A DNA stretch of 64,000 bases, from positions 458,134 to 522,133 of the forward strand of contig NZ_LIVX01000005.1 in assembly GCF_001905665.1 (NCBI RefSeq), read 5' to 3'. Made by a program: the position numbers and the translations under genes. Positions 53,990 to 63,221 of this stretch are shown in pieces. Each line of letters opens with the position of its first letter. The first letter of the stretch is position 1. Source of the DNA: Streptomyces sp. CB02261 (GTDB lineage Bacteria > Actinomycetota > Actinomycetes > Streptomycetales > Streptomycetaceae). The notes beneath the pieces were generated by a model. The model did no database searches, was not told where the DNA came from, and saw nothing but the letters and a program-made list of their open reading frames with translations.

Positions 53990-54475
53990 CTACGGCTGGA
54001 CCGGGTCGCCGCTTCCCAGTTGCAGCCACCACGCGTCATCGGCGTGGGACAGCTGCACGGTCTGGGTCGTTCCGTCGGCGTACTTGAGCTCGACGCTCGC
54101 CAGGTAGGGGACGACGGGGTCGGCGACTGTCGCCTTGACCGCCTTGTCCGCCTTGTCGCCGTATTGGTCGATGAGGGCCTTGGCCGCCTGCTGCTTGGTC
54201 GTGAACCACGGCGCGCCCAGGGCGGCCAGGTCCTTGTCGTCGCCGATACGCAGCCGCTGGACGTATGCCTTGATCAGGAGCTCGGCCTCTTCGGCGACCT
54301 CCTGGGCTTTCGAGTCGGAGGACGGAGCCGCTTGGATGTCCACCTGTACCTTCGGCGAGTCGAGCAGGGAGTATGGCTCGTCATCCCCCAGGACCCACCA
54401 GGTGGTCCCGGCTCCCGCGAGGGCGGCAGAGAGCGCCGCGGCGACGACCCACTTGGTGCGCGTGGATTCCGGCAT
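53990..54475 (-). CDS. Membrane-anchored hypothetical protein, coupled to the amidase gene
   Basis: ATG 54475 overlaps the stop of the upstream gene (TGATG), indicating translational coupling. The 161-residue protein has one N-terminal hydrophobic segment (WVVAAALSAALAGAGTTWWV, residues 9-28) and an exported domain with EVAEEAELLIKAYVQRLRIG, DKDLAALGAPWFTTKQQAAK and VELKYADGTTQTVQLSHADD, resembling lumazine/NTF2-like helical-plus-sheet proteins. With the amidase it probably acts at the cell wall (inference from context). Confidence 0.7.
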   Translation of the reverse strand: MPESTRTKWVVAAALSAALAGAGTTWWVLGDDEPYSLLDSPKVQVDIQAAPSSDSKAQEVAEEAELLIKAYVQRLRIGDDKDLAALGAPWFTTKQQAAKALIDQYGDKADKAVKATVADPVVPYLASVELKYADGTTQTVQLSHADDAWWLQLGSGDPVQP

Positions 54476-55205
54476 CAGTACCACCTTGGCTTGACTCGGA
54501 CGATGTTGGCCCACGTGCCGCGCTGGCTCTGCACATAGACGTCGAGTCGCTGGTTGAGTCGGTTGTTGTTGTGGGCGCTGACGTAGGCCTTGCCTCCGGC
54601 CATCTTGGTCACGACTCCAGCGTGGTCCCAGCCGCCCTTGCCGCCCCAGTTGAAGAAGACGACGTCACCGACCGCAGCGTACCGCTGGTGCGATTCCTGG
54701 TACACGGCCCCGTTGCTGTTCCTCGACAGGAACCTTTCCATGTTGTCGGCGACGGTCCACGTGTGGGACCAGAGGTAGTACATGCCGCCACCGGAGTGAG
54801 GCGGGGACATGTGCTTCGTCCGGTACCAGTTGTCGACGTTCTTCTTGTCCTTGTTCACTCCCTTCATCCGCATGCCACCGCCGAAGTGCAGCGCCTTGGA
54901 GATGTAGTTGGTGCAGTCCTGGGGGTAGTCGTGGCGGGCGTTCCAGTTGTTCCGCGCCCATTGCGCGGTGCCGTTGGCGGAGATCGAGGCGAACGGGGCG
55001 ATCTGCACATCGGTGGAGGAGGGGGCAGTAGCCGTGTATGCCGTGCGCTGGGGCGGGGAGGTCGATCCGGGCCCGTCATTGTCGACGGTTCCGTACACGA
55101 CCGCGTTGAAGGCGCTCTCGTCCGTGGCCAGACGCTGTTCGACCTGGCCTGCGCTGGCCTTGCTGCGCAGCTTCGGGCTCGTGCCGCTGGAGAAGGAGTA
55201 GTAGT
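54475..55205 (-). pseudogene. Amidase_6-type cell-wall hydrolase, 5'-truncated
   Basis: The minus frame reads SKASAGQVEQRLATDESAFN, ARNNWNARHDYPQDCTNYIS, KALHFGGGMRMKGVNKD, VGDVVFFNWGGKGGWDHAGV, VTKMAGGKAYVSAHNNNRLN. The DCTNY.S.AL..GG and W.HAG motifs mark the amidase_6 (putative CHAP-like) domain; the Cys in DCTN and His in DHAG are candidate catalytic residues. The N-terminus and signal peptide are cut off at about 55205, where a sugar-permease fragment begins on the other strand. A GTG at 55098 could start a shortened product. Confidence 0.75.
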
Positions 55206-55740
55206 AGGGCCCTTCACCGTCTTCTCCGTGGTCCTGGGCGGCGTCCTCATGCCGGCCACCGCGCTGGCCCTGCCGCTGTTCCTGATGTTCGCCGAACTCG
55301 ACGCCACGAACACCTTCTGGGCGGTGTTCCTGCCGAGCGTCGTCAGCCCGTTCGGCGTGTACCTCTCCCGCGTCTTCGCCGCCGCCTCCGTCCCGGACGA
55401 GGTGATGGAAGCCGCTCGTATGGACGGCGCGGGCGAGTTCCGCATCTTCCGCACCATCGCCCTGCGCCTCATGGCACCCGCTCTGGTGACTGTCTTCCTG
55501 TTCCAGTTCGTCGTCATCTGGAACAACTTCCTGCTGCCCCTGATCATGCTCCAGGACGAGCGCCTCTACCCCGTCACCCTCGGCCTGTTCACCTGGCAGA
55601 CGCAGACGAGCCGCCTGCCCGAACTGCAGACCCTGACCATCGTGGGCGCCCTGGTCTCCGTCGTACCCATCGTGCTGACCTTCCTCCTCCTGCAGCGCTA
55701 CTGGCGCGCGGGACTCGCCGCTGGAGCCGTGAAATCGTGA
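55206..55740 (+). pseudogene. Carbohydrate ABC transporter permease (MalG type), 5'-truncated
   Basis: The frame reads VLMPATALALPLFLMFAELD, TFWAVFLPSVVSPFGVYLSR, VPDEVMEAARMDGAGEFRIF (the EAA-like motif EAARMDGAGEFRIF contacting the ATPase), LMAPALVTVFLFQFVVIWNN and VGALVSVVPIVLTFLLLQRY. About 175 of some 280 residues remain; the first transmembrane helices are missing. The stop overlaps the GTG start of the beta-galactosidase gene, so it was the upstream gene of that operon. The other transporter components are absent. Confidence 0.8.
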
Positions 55741-57785
55741 ACCACCCCGACGCCCCGGGCCACCACCTCACCGGCGTGACGCGCACCCTGGGCGGAATCG
55801 CATACGGCGGCGACTACAACCCGGAACAGTGGCCCAGAGAGGTCTGGCAGGAGGACGTACGTCTCATGCGGGAGGCGGGTGTCAACCTTGTCACCCTCGG
55901 CGTCTTCTCCTGGTCCCGCCTCCAGCCGCGCTCCGGCACCTACGACTGGAGCCTCCTGGACGAGGTGCTCGACCTGCTGTATGAGCACGGCATCGCCGTC
56001 GACCTCGCCACCGCCACCGCCGCCCCGCCCCCGTGGTTCACCCGGCAGCACCCCGAAGCCCGCCCGGTCACCGCCTCCGGCACACGCCTCGCCCACGGCA
56101 GCCGCCAGGTCTTCTGCCCCAGCAGCCCCGCCTACGCCGAAGCCGCCGACGCCCTCGTCACGGCCATGGCGACCCGCTACGCAGGACACCCCGCCCTCGT
56201 GATGTGGCACGTCCACAACGAATGGGGCAACCACAACGCCCTGTGCTACTGCGAGACCAGCGCTGAGGCGTTCCGCGCCTGGCTCCAGGAGCGGTACAAG
56301 ACACTCGACACCCTCAACGACATGTGGGGCACCGATTTCTGGAGCCAGCGCTACGGCGATTGGGCCGAGATCGACCCGCCGCGGGACACCACCGCCTTCC
56401 GCAACCCCGGGCTGGAACTCGACTACCGCCGTTTCTCGTCCGACGCGCTGCTTGCCCGACACCAATCCGAGGCCGACATCCTGCGCCGGCTCGCCCCCCA
56501 TCTGCCGCTCACGACCAACGTGATGGGCACCCTGGAGAAGAAGGTCGACGGGCACGCCTTCGCCGCCGCGTGCGACCTGGTCTCCGTCGACCACTATCTT
56601 CCGGCCGACGACCCCGCCGGCCACATCGACCTCGCGCTCAACGCCGACCTCGCCCGCGGCATGGCCCGCGGCCAACCCTGGATGCTCATGGAGCACTCGA
56701 CCTCCGCCGTCAACTGGCAGCCGGTCAACGTCGCCAAGCAGCCCGGCGAGGCCCGCCGCAACAGCCTCACCCACCTCGCCCGCGGCGCGGACGGAGTGAT
56801 GTTCTTCCAGTGGCGTCAGTCCCGCGCCGGCGCCGAGAAGTGGCACTCCGCGATGCTCCCGCACGCCGGCACCGAGGGCCGCGTCTGGAAGGAGATCAAG
56901 TCACTCGGCGCCGAACTCTCCCGCCTGAGCGAGGTGACCGACAGCCGCGTCCGCAGCGACGTGGCGCTGCTGTTCGACTGGCACGCCTGGTGGGCGCTGG
57001 AACTCCAGGCCCGCCCCTCGGAACACCTGCGCTACCTGGACGTGGTCCGGGACTGGTACGAAGCGCTGTGGACGCTGAACGTCACCTGCGACCTCGTTCC
57101 GCCGGGCGCCGACCTGACCGGTTACCGCGCCGTCGTCGCCCCCAACCTGTACCTGCTCTCCGACTCCGACGCCGACAACCTCACCCGCTACGTCGACCAA
57201 GGCGGTCATCTTGCCGTCGGCTGCTTCAGCGGCGTCGTCGACGTGTACGACCGGGTCCGCCTCGGCGGACACCCCGGGGCGCTGCGCGAGCTCCTCGGCC
57301 TCGTCGTCGACGAGTACCTGCCGCTGCGCCCAGAGGACCACGCCCTGCTCGACGACGGTTCCCACGTCCGCCAATGGACGGAACGCGTCGAACCCCGGGG
57401 CTGCACCACCGTCACGCGCTTCGCCGATACCGCCGACGGCGGTCCGGCACGCAACGGCCCCGCCGTCACCCGGCACACCTACGGCCAGGGCGCCGCCTGG
57501 TACACGGCCTGCCGCCTGCCGGCACCGGCCTTGCGCGAACTGGTTCGTACCCTCTGCGCAGACGCCGGGGCCGCCCCCGTCGTCGAAGCCCCGCCCGGGC
57601 TCGAAGCGGTGCGCCGCACTGGGCCTGATCACGCGTACCTCTTCCTGATCAACCACACGCAGGACACGGTGCAGGTCGCCGTCACCGGGACGGGGCTCGC
57701 CGGGGCCACGATCACCGACGGCTGGGCGGCCGTACCGCCCGGCGGCGTCGTCGTCCGTGAGGACCTCGCGACCATCTCAGCCTGA
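55737..57785 (+). CDS. GH42 beta-galactosidase
   Basis: GTG 55737 overlaps the permease stop by 4 nt. The 682-residue protein starts GGIAYGGDYNPEQWPREVWQ and carries the acid/base Glu in MWHVHNEWGNH (E162) and the nucleophile Glu in WMLMEHSTSAVNW (E319), with the GH42 trimerisation and C-terminal domains following (CDLVPPGADLTGYRAVVAPN). No signal peptide is present, so it is cytosolic. Family knowledge: hydrolysis of beta-galactosides, often short plant or milk oligosaccharides after import. It lies in an operon with the alpha-galactosidase and under likely LacI control. Confidence 0.92.
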   Translation: MNHPDAPGHHLTGVTRTLGGIAYGGDYNPEQWPREVWQEDVRLMREAGVNLVTLGVFSWSRLQPRSGTYDWSLLDEVLDLLYEHGIAVDLATATAAPPPWFTRQHPEARPVTASGTRLAHGSRQVFCPSSPAYAEAADALVTAMATRYAGHPALVMWHVHNEWGNHNALCYCETSAEAFRAWLQERYKTLDTLNDMWGTDFWSQRYGDWAEIDPPRDTTAFRNPGLELDYRRFSSDALLARHQSEADILRRLAPHLPLTTNVMGTLEKKVDGHAFAAACDLVSVDHYLPADDPAGHIDLALNADLARGMARGQPWMLMEHSTSAVNWQPVNVAKQPGEARRNSLTHLARGADGVMFFQWRQSRAGAEKWHSAMLPHAGTEGRVWKEIKSLGAELSRLSEVTDSRVRSDVALLFDWHAWWALELQARPSEHLRYLDVVRDWYEALWTLNVTCDLVPPGADLTGYRAVVAPNLYLLSDSDADNLTRYVDQGGHLAVGCFSGVVDVYDRVRLGGHPGALRELLGLVVDEYLPLRPEDHALLDDGSHVRQWTERVEPRGCTTVTRFADTADGGPARNGPAVTRHTYGQGAAWYTACRLPAPALRELVRTLCADAGAAPVVEAPPGLEAVRRTGPDHAYLFLINHTQDTVQVAVTGTGLAGATITDGWAAVPPGGVVVREDLATISA

Positions 57786-57823
57786 CCGCCGCTGCCGGAG
57801 AACACACGCGAGAGGAGCGCCCC

Positions 57824-59992
57824 ATGAAGCCGAAGCACACCCCACCCGCTCCGTCGGCTCAGATCGACGAGGCGAGCGGCACCGTCCTGCTGCGCACCGC
57901 CCGCAGTGCATACGCCCTACGGGTGGACCGTGCCACCGGATCCGTGTTGCACCTTCACTGGGGCGCCGTCCTGCCCCAGGCCGACGCGGTCGCCCTGCCG
58001 GTGTGGTCCGAGCACGACAACAGTTTCGCCGGGCGCTGGGACGGGGTGGAGGAGTTCCCGGTCGACGGCGGAGCACGCTTCGGAGTACCCGCCCTCGAAG
58101 TACGGTTCGCCGACGGCTCCAGCCCCGTGGAACCCATGGTCCGGGACGTGGTCCTGGAGGCGGACGACCACGTCATCGTCCGCCTCCAGGACCGCACCCG
58201 GCCGCTGGCCTGGGACCTCCACTACCGCCTTCCCGTAGCCGGTGACGTACTGGAACGCTGGACTGAGTTCCACCACACCGGCACCGCCGCCGACGGAGAC
58301 ATCCTGCTGCTGCGGTACGCCTCTGCGCACTGGCCGATGCCGCAGCGCCCGACCTGGCGGATCGGCTCCGTCCACGGAGGCTGGTCCGGCGAAGGCCGCC
58401 TCGACAGATCCGGGCTGCCGGTGGGCGAGACCGTCCTGGGCAGCCGACGCGGCCACACCGGCCACCACGCCAACCCCTGGGCGACCCTCGACGCCGACGA
58501 CGCGAGCGAGGAACACGGCGAGGTCTGGACCGTCGCGCTCGCCGCGAGCGGCAGCTGGCGCCTCACCGCCCAGCGCACCGCGGCCGGCCGCACCGGCATC
58601 GTGGCCGGCGAGGGGCACGAAGGCACCGAACTGCGCCTCGCCCCCGGTAGTAGCCACTGCACGGCGGTCAGCCTGGCGCTCTACACCGACCGCGGATTCG
58701 GGGGCGCCTCCCGCGCCTTCCAGCACCACCTGCGCACCCACATCCTGTCCCACCCGCAAGAACTGCGGCCCGTCCTCTACAACTCCTGGGAGGCGACGAC
58801 GTTCGCGGTGGACGAGGAGAACCAGATCGCTCTCGCTGGACGTGCCGCCGCCCTCGGCGCCGAGCTCTTCGTCCTCGACGACGGATGGTTCCGCGGCCGC
58901 GACGACGACCGGGCCGGCCTCGGCGACTGGACACCCCACCCCCGGCGCTTTCCCCAGGGACTGCGCCCGCTCGCCGATGAGGTGCACCGCCTCGGCATGG
59001 CCTTCGGCCTGTGGGTGGAGCCGGAGATGGTCAACGCCGACAGCGACCTCTACAGACGGCACCCCGACTGGGTCCTGCACCTGCCCGATCGCACTGCGAC
59101 CGAACTACGCAACCAACTGGTACTTGACTTCTCCCGACCTGAGGTCACCAGTTGGTCCCTCTCATGGCTGCGCCAGGTCATCGCGGAGAACGGGGTCGAC
59201 TTCCTCAAATGGGACTTCAACCGCTCCTTCAGCGAAGCCGGCGTGCCGGGTCCCGTCCCTGATGCCAGGCGCGTCCACGTGGAACACGCCCGGGGCGTCC
59301 ACCGCGTCCTCGACCGCCTGCGCGCGGACTTCCCGCATCTGCGCATCGAAGCCTGCGCGGGTGGCGGAGGACGCGTCGATCCCGCCATCCTCGCCCGCAC
59401 CGACCAGGTGTGGACCTCGGACAACACCGACGCGGTCGATCGCCTCACCATCCAGCACGGCTTCAGCCAGATGTATCCAGCCGGTGTCATGTCCGCATGG
59501 GTGACCGACAGCCCGAACCCCCTGACGGGCCGCGTGGTCCCGATGTCCTTCCGCTTCCACAGCGCGATGGCGGGCGTGCTCGGCATCGGAGGGGACCTGA
59601 GCTGCTGGACCGAAGCCGATCTCACCGAGGCCGGCCGACTCGTCCAGGTCTACAAGGACATCCGTCCCGTAGTGCAGCAGGGGAAGCAGTTTCGCCTCCT
59701 GGCTCCAGGCGACGGGCCGCTGACAGCCGTGCAGTACCTCGACGCGTCTGGCGAACGCGCGGTCGTGCTGGTCTGGCGGCCCCGCACGGCCTTCGGACCG
59801 TCGCACCCGCCGCTGCGGTTGCGAGGACTCGAGCAGGAAGGCCGGTACCGCGACGAGGACACGGGGCGGGAGTGGTCTGGGGCGACTCTGACGGGGTTCG
59901 GTCTGCCGCTCCCAAGTCTTCCTCCGGGCGACTGCGCCAGCGCTCTGGTACGGCTGCGCCGGGTCGACGCTCGGGCACGAGGCACCCGATAG
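57824..59992 (+). CDS. GH36 alpha-galactosidase
   Basis: ATG 57824 has GAGAGGAGC upstream, 38 nt after the GH42 stop. The 722-residue protein has an N-terminal beta-sandwich (1-320), a TIM barrel with FVLDDGWFRGRDDDRAGLGD, FGLWVEPEMVNADSDLYRRH, the nucleophile Asp in FLKWDFNRSFSE, the acid/base Asp in TDQVWTSDNTDAVDRL, and a C-terminal beta domain. The length matches GH36 (about 720). It is cytosolic. Family knowledge: removes terminal alpha-galactose from raffinose-type or galactomannan oligosaccharides. Confidence 0.92.
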   Translation: MKPKHTPPAPSAQIDEASGTVLLRTARSAYALRVDRATGSVLHLHWGAVLPQADAVALPVWSEHDNSFAGRWDGVEEFPVDGGARFGVPALEVRFADGSSPVEPMVRDVVLEADDHVIVRLQDRTRPLAWDLHYRLPVAGDVLERWTEFHHTGTAADGDILLLRYASAHWPMPQRPTWRIGSVHGGWSGEGRLDRSGLPVGETVLGSRRGHTGHHANPWATLDADDASEEHGEVWTVALAASGSWRLTAQRTAAGRTGIVAGEGHEGTELRLAPGSSHCTAVSLALYTDRGFGGASRAFQHHLRTHILSHPQELRPVLYNSWEATTFAVDEENQIALAGRAAALGAELFVLDDGWFRGRDDDRAGLGDWTPHPRRFPQGLRPLADEVHRLGMAFGLWVEPEMVNADSDLYRRHPDWVLHLPDRTATELRNQLVLDFSRPEVTSWSLSWLRQVIAENGVDFLKWDFNRSFSEAGVPGPVPDARRVHVEHARGVHRVLDRLRADFPHLRIEACAGGGGRVDPAILARTDQVWTSDNTDAVDRLTIQHGFSQMYPAGVMSAWVTDSPNPLTGRVVPMSFRFHSAMAGVLGIGGDLSCWTEADLTEAGRLVQVYKDIRPVVQQGKQFRLLAPGDGPLTAVQYLDASGERAVVLVWRPRTAFGPSHPPLRLRGLEQEGRYRDEDTGREWSGATLTGFGLPLPSLPPGDCASALVRLRRVDARARGTR

Positions 59993-60045
59993 GCGTCGAG
60001 AAACGCGGACCCGCACTGGCACCCGGCGCCCACGAGGCTCAGGTA

Positions 60046-60055
60046 CAAGCGCTTG
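60046..60055 (+). promoter_or_regulatory. Candidate LacI-family operator
   Basis: CAAGCGCTTG is a perfect palindrome with the central CG pair typical of LacI-family sites, 52 nt upstream of the regulator's GTG. It could serve autoregulation. Confidence 0.5.
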
Positions 60056-60106
60056 CCCGGCGGCACCAGCCGTGGCATAGGGTGACCGCAGAAGGGAGCG
60101 TGTGCT

Positions 60107-61099
60107 GTGCGCGAGCGGGTCACCATGGCGGATGTCGCCCGTGCGGCCGGAGTGTCGTCCGCGACGGTCTCCTACGTGCTCTCCGGGAAACGGCAGGTCG
60201 CCCCCGAAACCCGGGCCGCGGTCGAGGCGGCCATCGCCGAGCTGTCGTTCACCGTCAACACCACGGCACGCAGCCTGCGTACGGGCAGGTCCAGCCTGGT
60301 GGCGCTAATCGTTCCCGACATCGCCAACCCCTTCTACGCGCAGCTCGCGGCCACGCTGCAGGAGGAACTGCGAGAGCGGGGACTACACGTAGTCGTCTGC
60401 AATACGCGGGCACGCCGGGACGAGGAGCAGGCACTCCTTGCGGAGGCCGTGCAGCAGCGGTTCGCGGGCGTCATCATCACCCCCTTCCGGCTCAAGCCAC
60501 GCGATTTCGAACCCCTCGTCGAAGCGGGTCTGCCCGTCGTCGTCAGTGCCGATGTCTCCTTCGGCCCGATCGACCAAGTGACACCCGATGCCCGCGCGGC
60601 CACCCGTTCCGCGTTGGAACAGGTGGCGGCAGCGCAAAGGCGACGCATAGCCATGATCGCGGGGCCCCGGGACGCCACGGGCGGCGATCCTCGTCTGGAA
60701 CAGCTCAGAGGCCTGGCGCTCCAGCTGGGCATGGCGCTTCCCCACGAATTGGTCGTCCGGGGCGAACACACCAGAGAAGCCGGAGCTACCGGATTCGCCG
60801 AACTCATGAGCCGCCGCCACCGGCCCGACGCGGTCTTCTGCGGCAATGACGTGATCGCAGTCGGAGCCATGGAAAAGGCGCACGAGCTGGGCTTCGATAT
60901 CCCGCGAGATGTTGCCCTGATCGGTCACGACGACGCATCCTTCGCCTCCTTGGTGCGCCCCCGGCTGACCACGATCCGCTACCCGGCGGCCGAGGTCGCA
61001 CGAGCCGCCGCCAAACTGCTCACCGAACGCCTGGACGGCCGTGAGGTCCACAGAGCGGTGCAAGTCAAAGCCGAATTCGTGTCCCGCTCATCCATCTGA
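60107..61099 (+). CDS. LacI family transcriptional regulator
   Basis: GTG 60107 (ATG 60125 possible) starts a 330-residue protein. The helix-turn-helix VTMADVARAAGVSSATVSYV L and hinge helix NTTARSLRTGRSSLVALIVP are typical. The sugar-binding core has IANPFYAQLAATLQEELRER, GPRDATGGDPRLEQLRGLAL, DAVFCGNDVIAVGAMEKAHE and VALIGHDDASFASLVRPRLT. Family knowledge: it binds palindromes like that at 60046 and releases on sugar binding. Its position after the galactosidases suggests control of this cluster. Confidence 0.92.
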   Translation: MRERVTMADVARAAGVSSATVSYVLSGKRQVAPETRAAVEAAIAELSFTVNTTARSLRTGRSSLVALIVPDIANPFYAQLAATLQEELRERGLHVVVCNTRARRDEEQALLAEAVQQRFAGVIITPFRLKPRDFEPLVEAGLPVVVSADVSFGPIDQVTPDARAATRSALEQVAAAQRRRIAMIAGPRDATGGDPRLEQLRGLALQLGMALPHELVVRGEHTREAGATGFAELMSRRHRPDAVFCGNDVIAVGAMEKAHELGFDIPRDVALIGHDDASFASLVRPRLTTIRYPAAEVARAAAKLLTERLDGREVHRAVQVKAEFVSRSSI

Positions 61100-61351
61100 C
61101 GCAAGCTGGCGTCGCACCGGCCTCGCTGCCAGCGCCGCACAGGATGTCAGTGGGCTCTTCCAGCTCGCCATGGGTGTCCAGCCAGTAGAGGAGGGCGAGC
61201 CCGCCGCACGCTGAATCCCGGCGGCGCGAATTTGTCATATGCATTGACCAACTCTCCAGGTATAGACCAGGGTTACCGCTCGTCGGAGCGGACGTCCTGT
61301 GATGTGCACCGATGACGTTCTGCCAGCAGATTCCCAACAAGGGAGTCCATT

Positions 61352-61765
61352 GTGCGCAAGCCTGTGAACGCACTGCTCACGACCCTCATGGCCGTGACCG
61401 GCGGTCTCGGGTAACGCTCGCCTCCGCCACCTCGGCCGCAGCGGCGACCCCGACATGCAACTGGAGCGCTTCGTACGCCGGCGCCTGGGTGCCCAACTGC
61501 GGCACGACGAGCGGCAACGTCAACTGCGCACTCTCCCAGGGGGCCATGAACAACGTTGCGGTGGGCGCACTGCAGGAAACCCTCACCATGTGTTACGGAG
61601 AGAAGCTGGTGGTGGACCAGGACTTCGGAAGCGCGACCGAAGCTGCGCTCAGACGCGCACAGCAGAAGGCCGGCACCACTCGTGGATGGCGACTACGGTC
61701 CGCTCACTCGGAAGGTCGTCAAGCACAAGCCGGTGAGCGGCAGCACATGTGTCCGTGTCCCTTAG
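61352..61765 (+). pseudogene. Secreted peptidoglycan-binding protein, two frameshifts
   Basis: GTG 61352 (GGGAG upstream) opens VRKPVNALLTTLMAVTGGLG; one indel near 61410 leads to TLASATSAAAATPTCNWSAS, GNVNCALSQGAMNNVAVGAL, QETLTMCYGEKLVVDQDFGS, ATEAALRRAQQKAGT, and a second near 61675 to DGDYGPLTRKVVKHKPVSGS TCVRVP. The VGALQ..L...YG..L..D..FG..T..A....Q...G...DG.YGP.T pattern is a peptidoglycan-binding (PG_binding_1) domain behind a signal peptide. Confidence 0.75.
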
Positions 61766-61958
61766 TTAGCGCTGTGACCGCGTAGGTCGTCGGGTTGGGT
61801 CGTACCGAAGGCTCCCGCGCTCGTGTAGTCGGCGTACTGAACAACCAGAGCGGTCCCGGTCCGCAAGAAGAGGAAGCAACGCTGAGGGTCACGGCCGTGG
61901 GCCGTGGCCCTCAGGTGGATACGTCGTGCTTTTCGAAGTCGTTGTAACGCAGTTCGGA

Positions 61959-62100
61959 TTACCCAGCTGGAAGCGCGCGGCGGATGGCGCGCGTACGCAC
62001 CATCCCCTCCTCGGCCTGCCCTCTGAGTGCACCTGAACGCAGAAGTCGACGGACGTCGTCGGTCGCGTCCGCATCAATGGCGTAGGGGCTGTGCTCCGTG
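61959..62100 (-). other. Possible protein tail
   Basis: The minus frame reads LTEHSPYAIDADATDDVRRL, LRSGALRGQAEEGMVRTRAI, RRALPAG and stops at 61959. It reads like real coding sequence, but no start codon or ribosome binding site was found. The rest of 61766-62125 shows nothing. Confidence 0.3.
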
Positions 62101-62125
62101 AGTAGGACTGGCGGGCATGCGCAGA

Positions 62126-62158
62126 TCTCATCGCCGACGGCAGCCGTCGGCGATGAGA
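62126..62158. terminator. Perfect 16-bp hairpin
   Basis: TCTCATCGCCGACGGC and GCCGTCGGCGATGAGA flank a single A. It lies downstream of the minus-strand HTH gene (stop 62292) and could terminate it. Confidence 0.55.
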
Positions 62159-62291
62159 ATGCAGCCGGGCACGGCTCACCGGGAGCCGACTGCCCGCACC
62201 GCGCTGGCATCCTGCGGCACCAAGGGCTTGAGCGTCGCAGGATGCGCGTCCGCTTGGAGCGGGGTGGAGCGTCGTCGGCTTCCGGACTCCG

Positions 62292-62651
62292 CTACCTGGT
62301 GGGAGGGGCGCCGGTCAGATGTGGCTGTGCTTCTGTCCCGCGGGCGCGGTGTGCCTCGTCCTGCACGAGCAGGGAGAGGAGGGAGGCCACGGGCAGGCCC
62401 GCCTCCGCCGGGTGGCGCAGCACCCTGTCCGGCTCGATGCGGTACGTGTTGCTGCGTCCGTCGCGGGTGTGGGAGAGGTATCCGCCCTGCTCGAGGTCGG
62501 AGATGATCCGTTGGACGGCCCGCTCTGTCACCCGGCAGCGGGCGGCGATGTCGCGGACCCGGGCGCTGGGGTCGTCGGCGATGGCCGCGAGTACGCGTGC
62601 GTGGTTGGTGAGGAACGTCCAGCCTCTGTGGGGTTCGGGCACTGCAGTCAT
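62292..62651 (-). CDS. Winged helix-turn-helix regulator
   Basis: ATG 62651 has GAGG 5 nt upstream. The 119-residue protein reads GWTFLTNHARVLAAIADDPS, ARVRDIAARCRVTERAVQRI (helix-turn-helix), ISDLEQGGYLSHTRDGRSNT YRIEPD (wing), then a helical tail VASLLSLLVQD. It resembles small MarR/ArsR-like single-domain regulators common in Streptomyces. It is divergent from the STAS gene 105 bp away, so regulation of that gene or of itself is plausible. Confidence 0.8.
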   Translation of the reverse strand: MTAVPEPHRGWTFLTNHARVLAAIADDPSARVRDIAARCRVTERAVQRIISDLEQGGYLSHTRDGRSNTYRIEPDRVLRHPAEAGLPVASLLSLLVQDEAHRARGTEAQPHLTGAPPTR

Positions 62652-62756
62652 GTACCTCATTCTAGGGACCGGCATTGCATGAGAAGCAATACATGACATA
62701 GTTTTCGTGCAACAGGTGGCATGATTCTGAGCGGGAACCACAGGAAGGGGCCGACG

Positions 62757-63167
62757 ATGTCTCTGGACGGGACCGTCATGACCAGGCGCGAGTCCGGTGC
62801 CGCTACAAGCGGGCAGGGGGCGGCCGAACAGGCCGCTGGAGAGTTCCTGGACCGGCCCGCGGTGCTGCAGTACGAAGCACACGGCACATGGGTGGTCGTC
62901 GCGAGCGGCGCCTACGACATGGAGACCATCGCCCCGCTGTCGGCAGCGCTGGAGACCGCGGCCGAGAAGTACGAGAGGGTGGTTCTGGATGTCTCCGGCG
63001 TCACCTTCGCGGACTCGACCTTCCTGAATCTGTTGGTCTCCACCCATCGCAGAACCGATCTGCGCCTGGCCGGCCCGACACCGCAGGTGAAGCGGATCCT
63101 GGAGATCACGGGGCTCGACACCGTCCTGAAGATGAGGGACACACTGAAAGACGCCACCGCCTGTTAG
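62757..63167 (+). CDS. STAS-domain anti-sigma factor antagonist
   Basis: ATG 62757 has GGAAGGGG 7 nt upstream. In the 136-residue protein the STAS domain spans about 40-130: VLQYEAHGTWVVVASGAYDM, VVLDVSGVTFADSTFLNLLV (the phosphorylatable Ser region DST/DSS), RLAGPTPQVKRILEITGLD. Family knowledge: unphosphorylated antagonists free a sigma factor by binding its anti-sigma kinase. No kinase (RsbW-like) or sigma gene is nearby, so the partner is elsewhere. Confidence 0.88.
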   Translation: MSLDGTVMTRRESGAATSGQGAAEQAAGEFLDRPAVLQYEAHGTWVVVASGAYDMETIAPLSAALETAAEKYERVVLDVSGVTFADSTFLNLLVSTHRRTDLRLAGPTPQVKRILEITGLDTVLKMRDTLKDATAC

Positions 63168-63221
63168 GACTGGCGGAAGCCGACGCGGTCCCCAGAGGCT
63201 GAGCGATGGACGGCCGGTGTG

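Noticed and set aside
55698-56864. 388-codon minus-strand open frame
   Set aside because: Antisense to the GH42 gene.
61225-61275. TTGACC...TATAGA as a promoter for the peptidoglycan-binding gene
   Set aside because: The spacing is 11 nt, too short for a sigma-70-type promoter, and no alternative pair has the right spacing.
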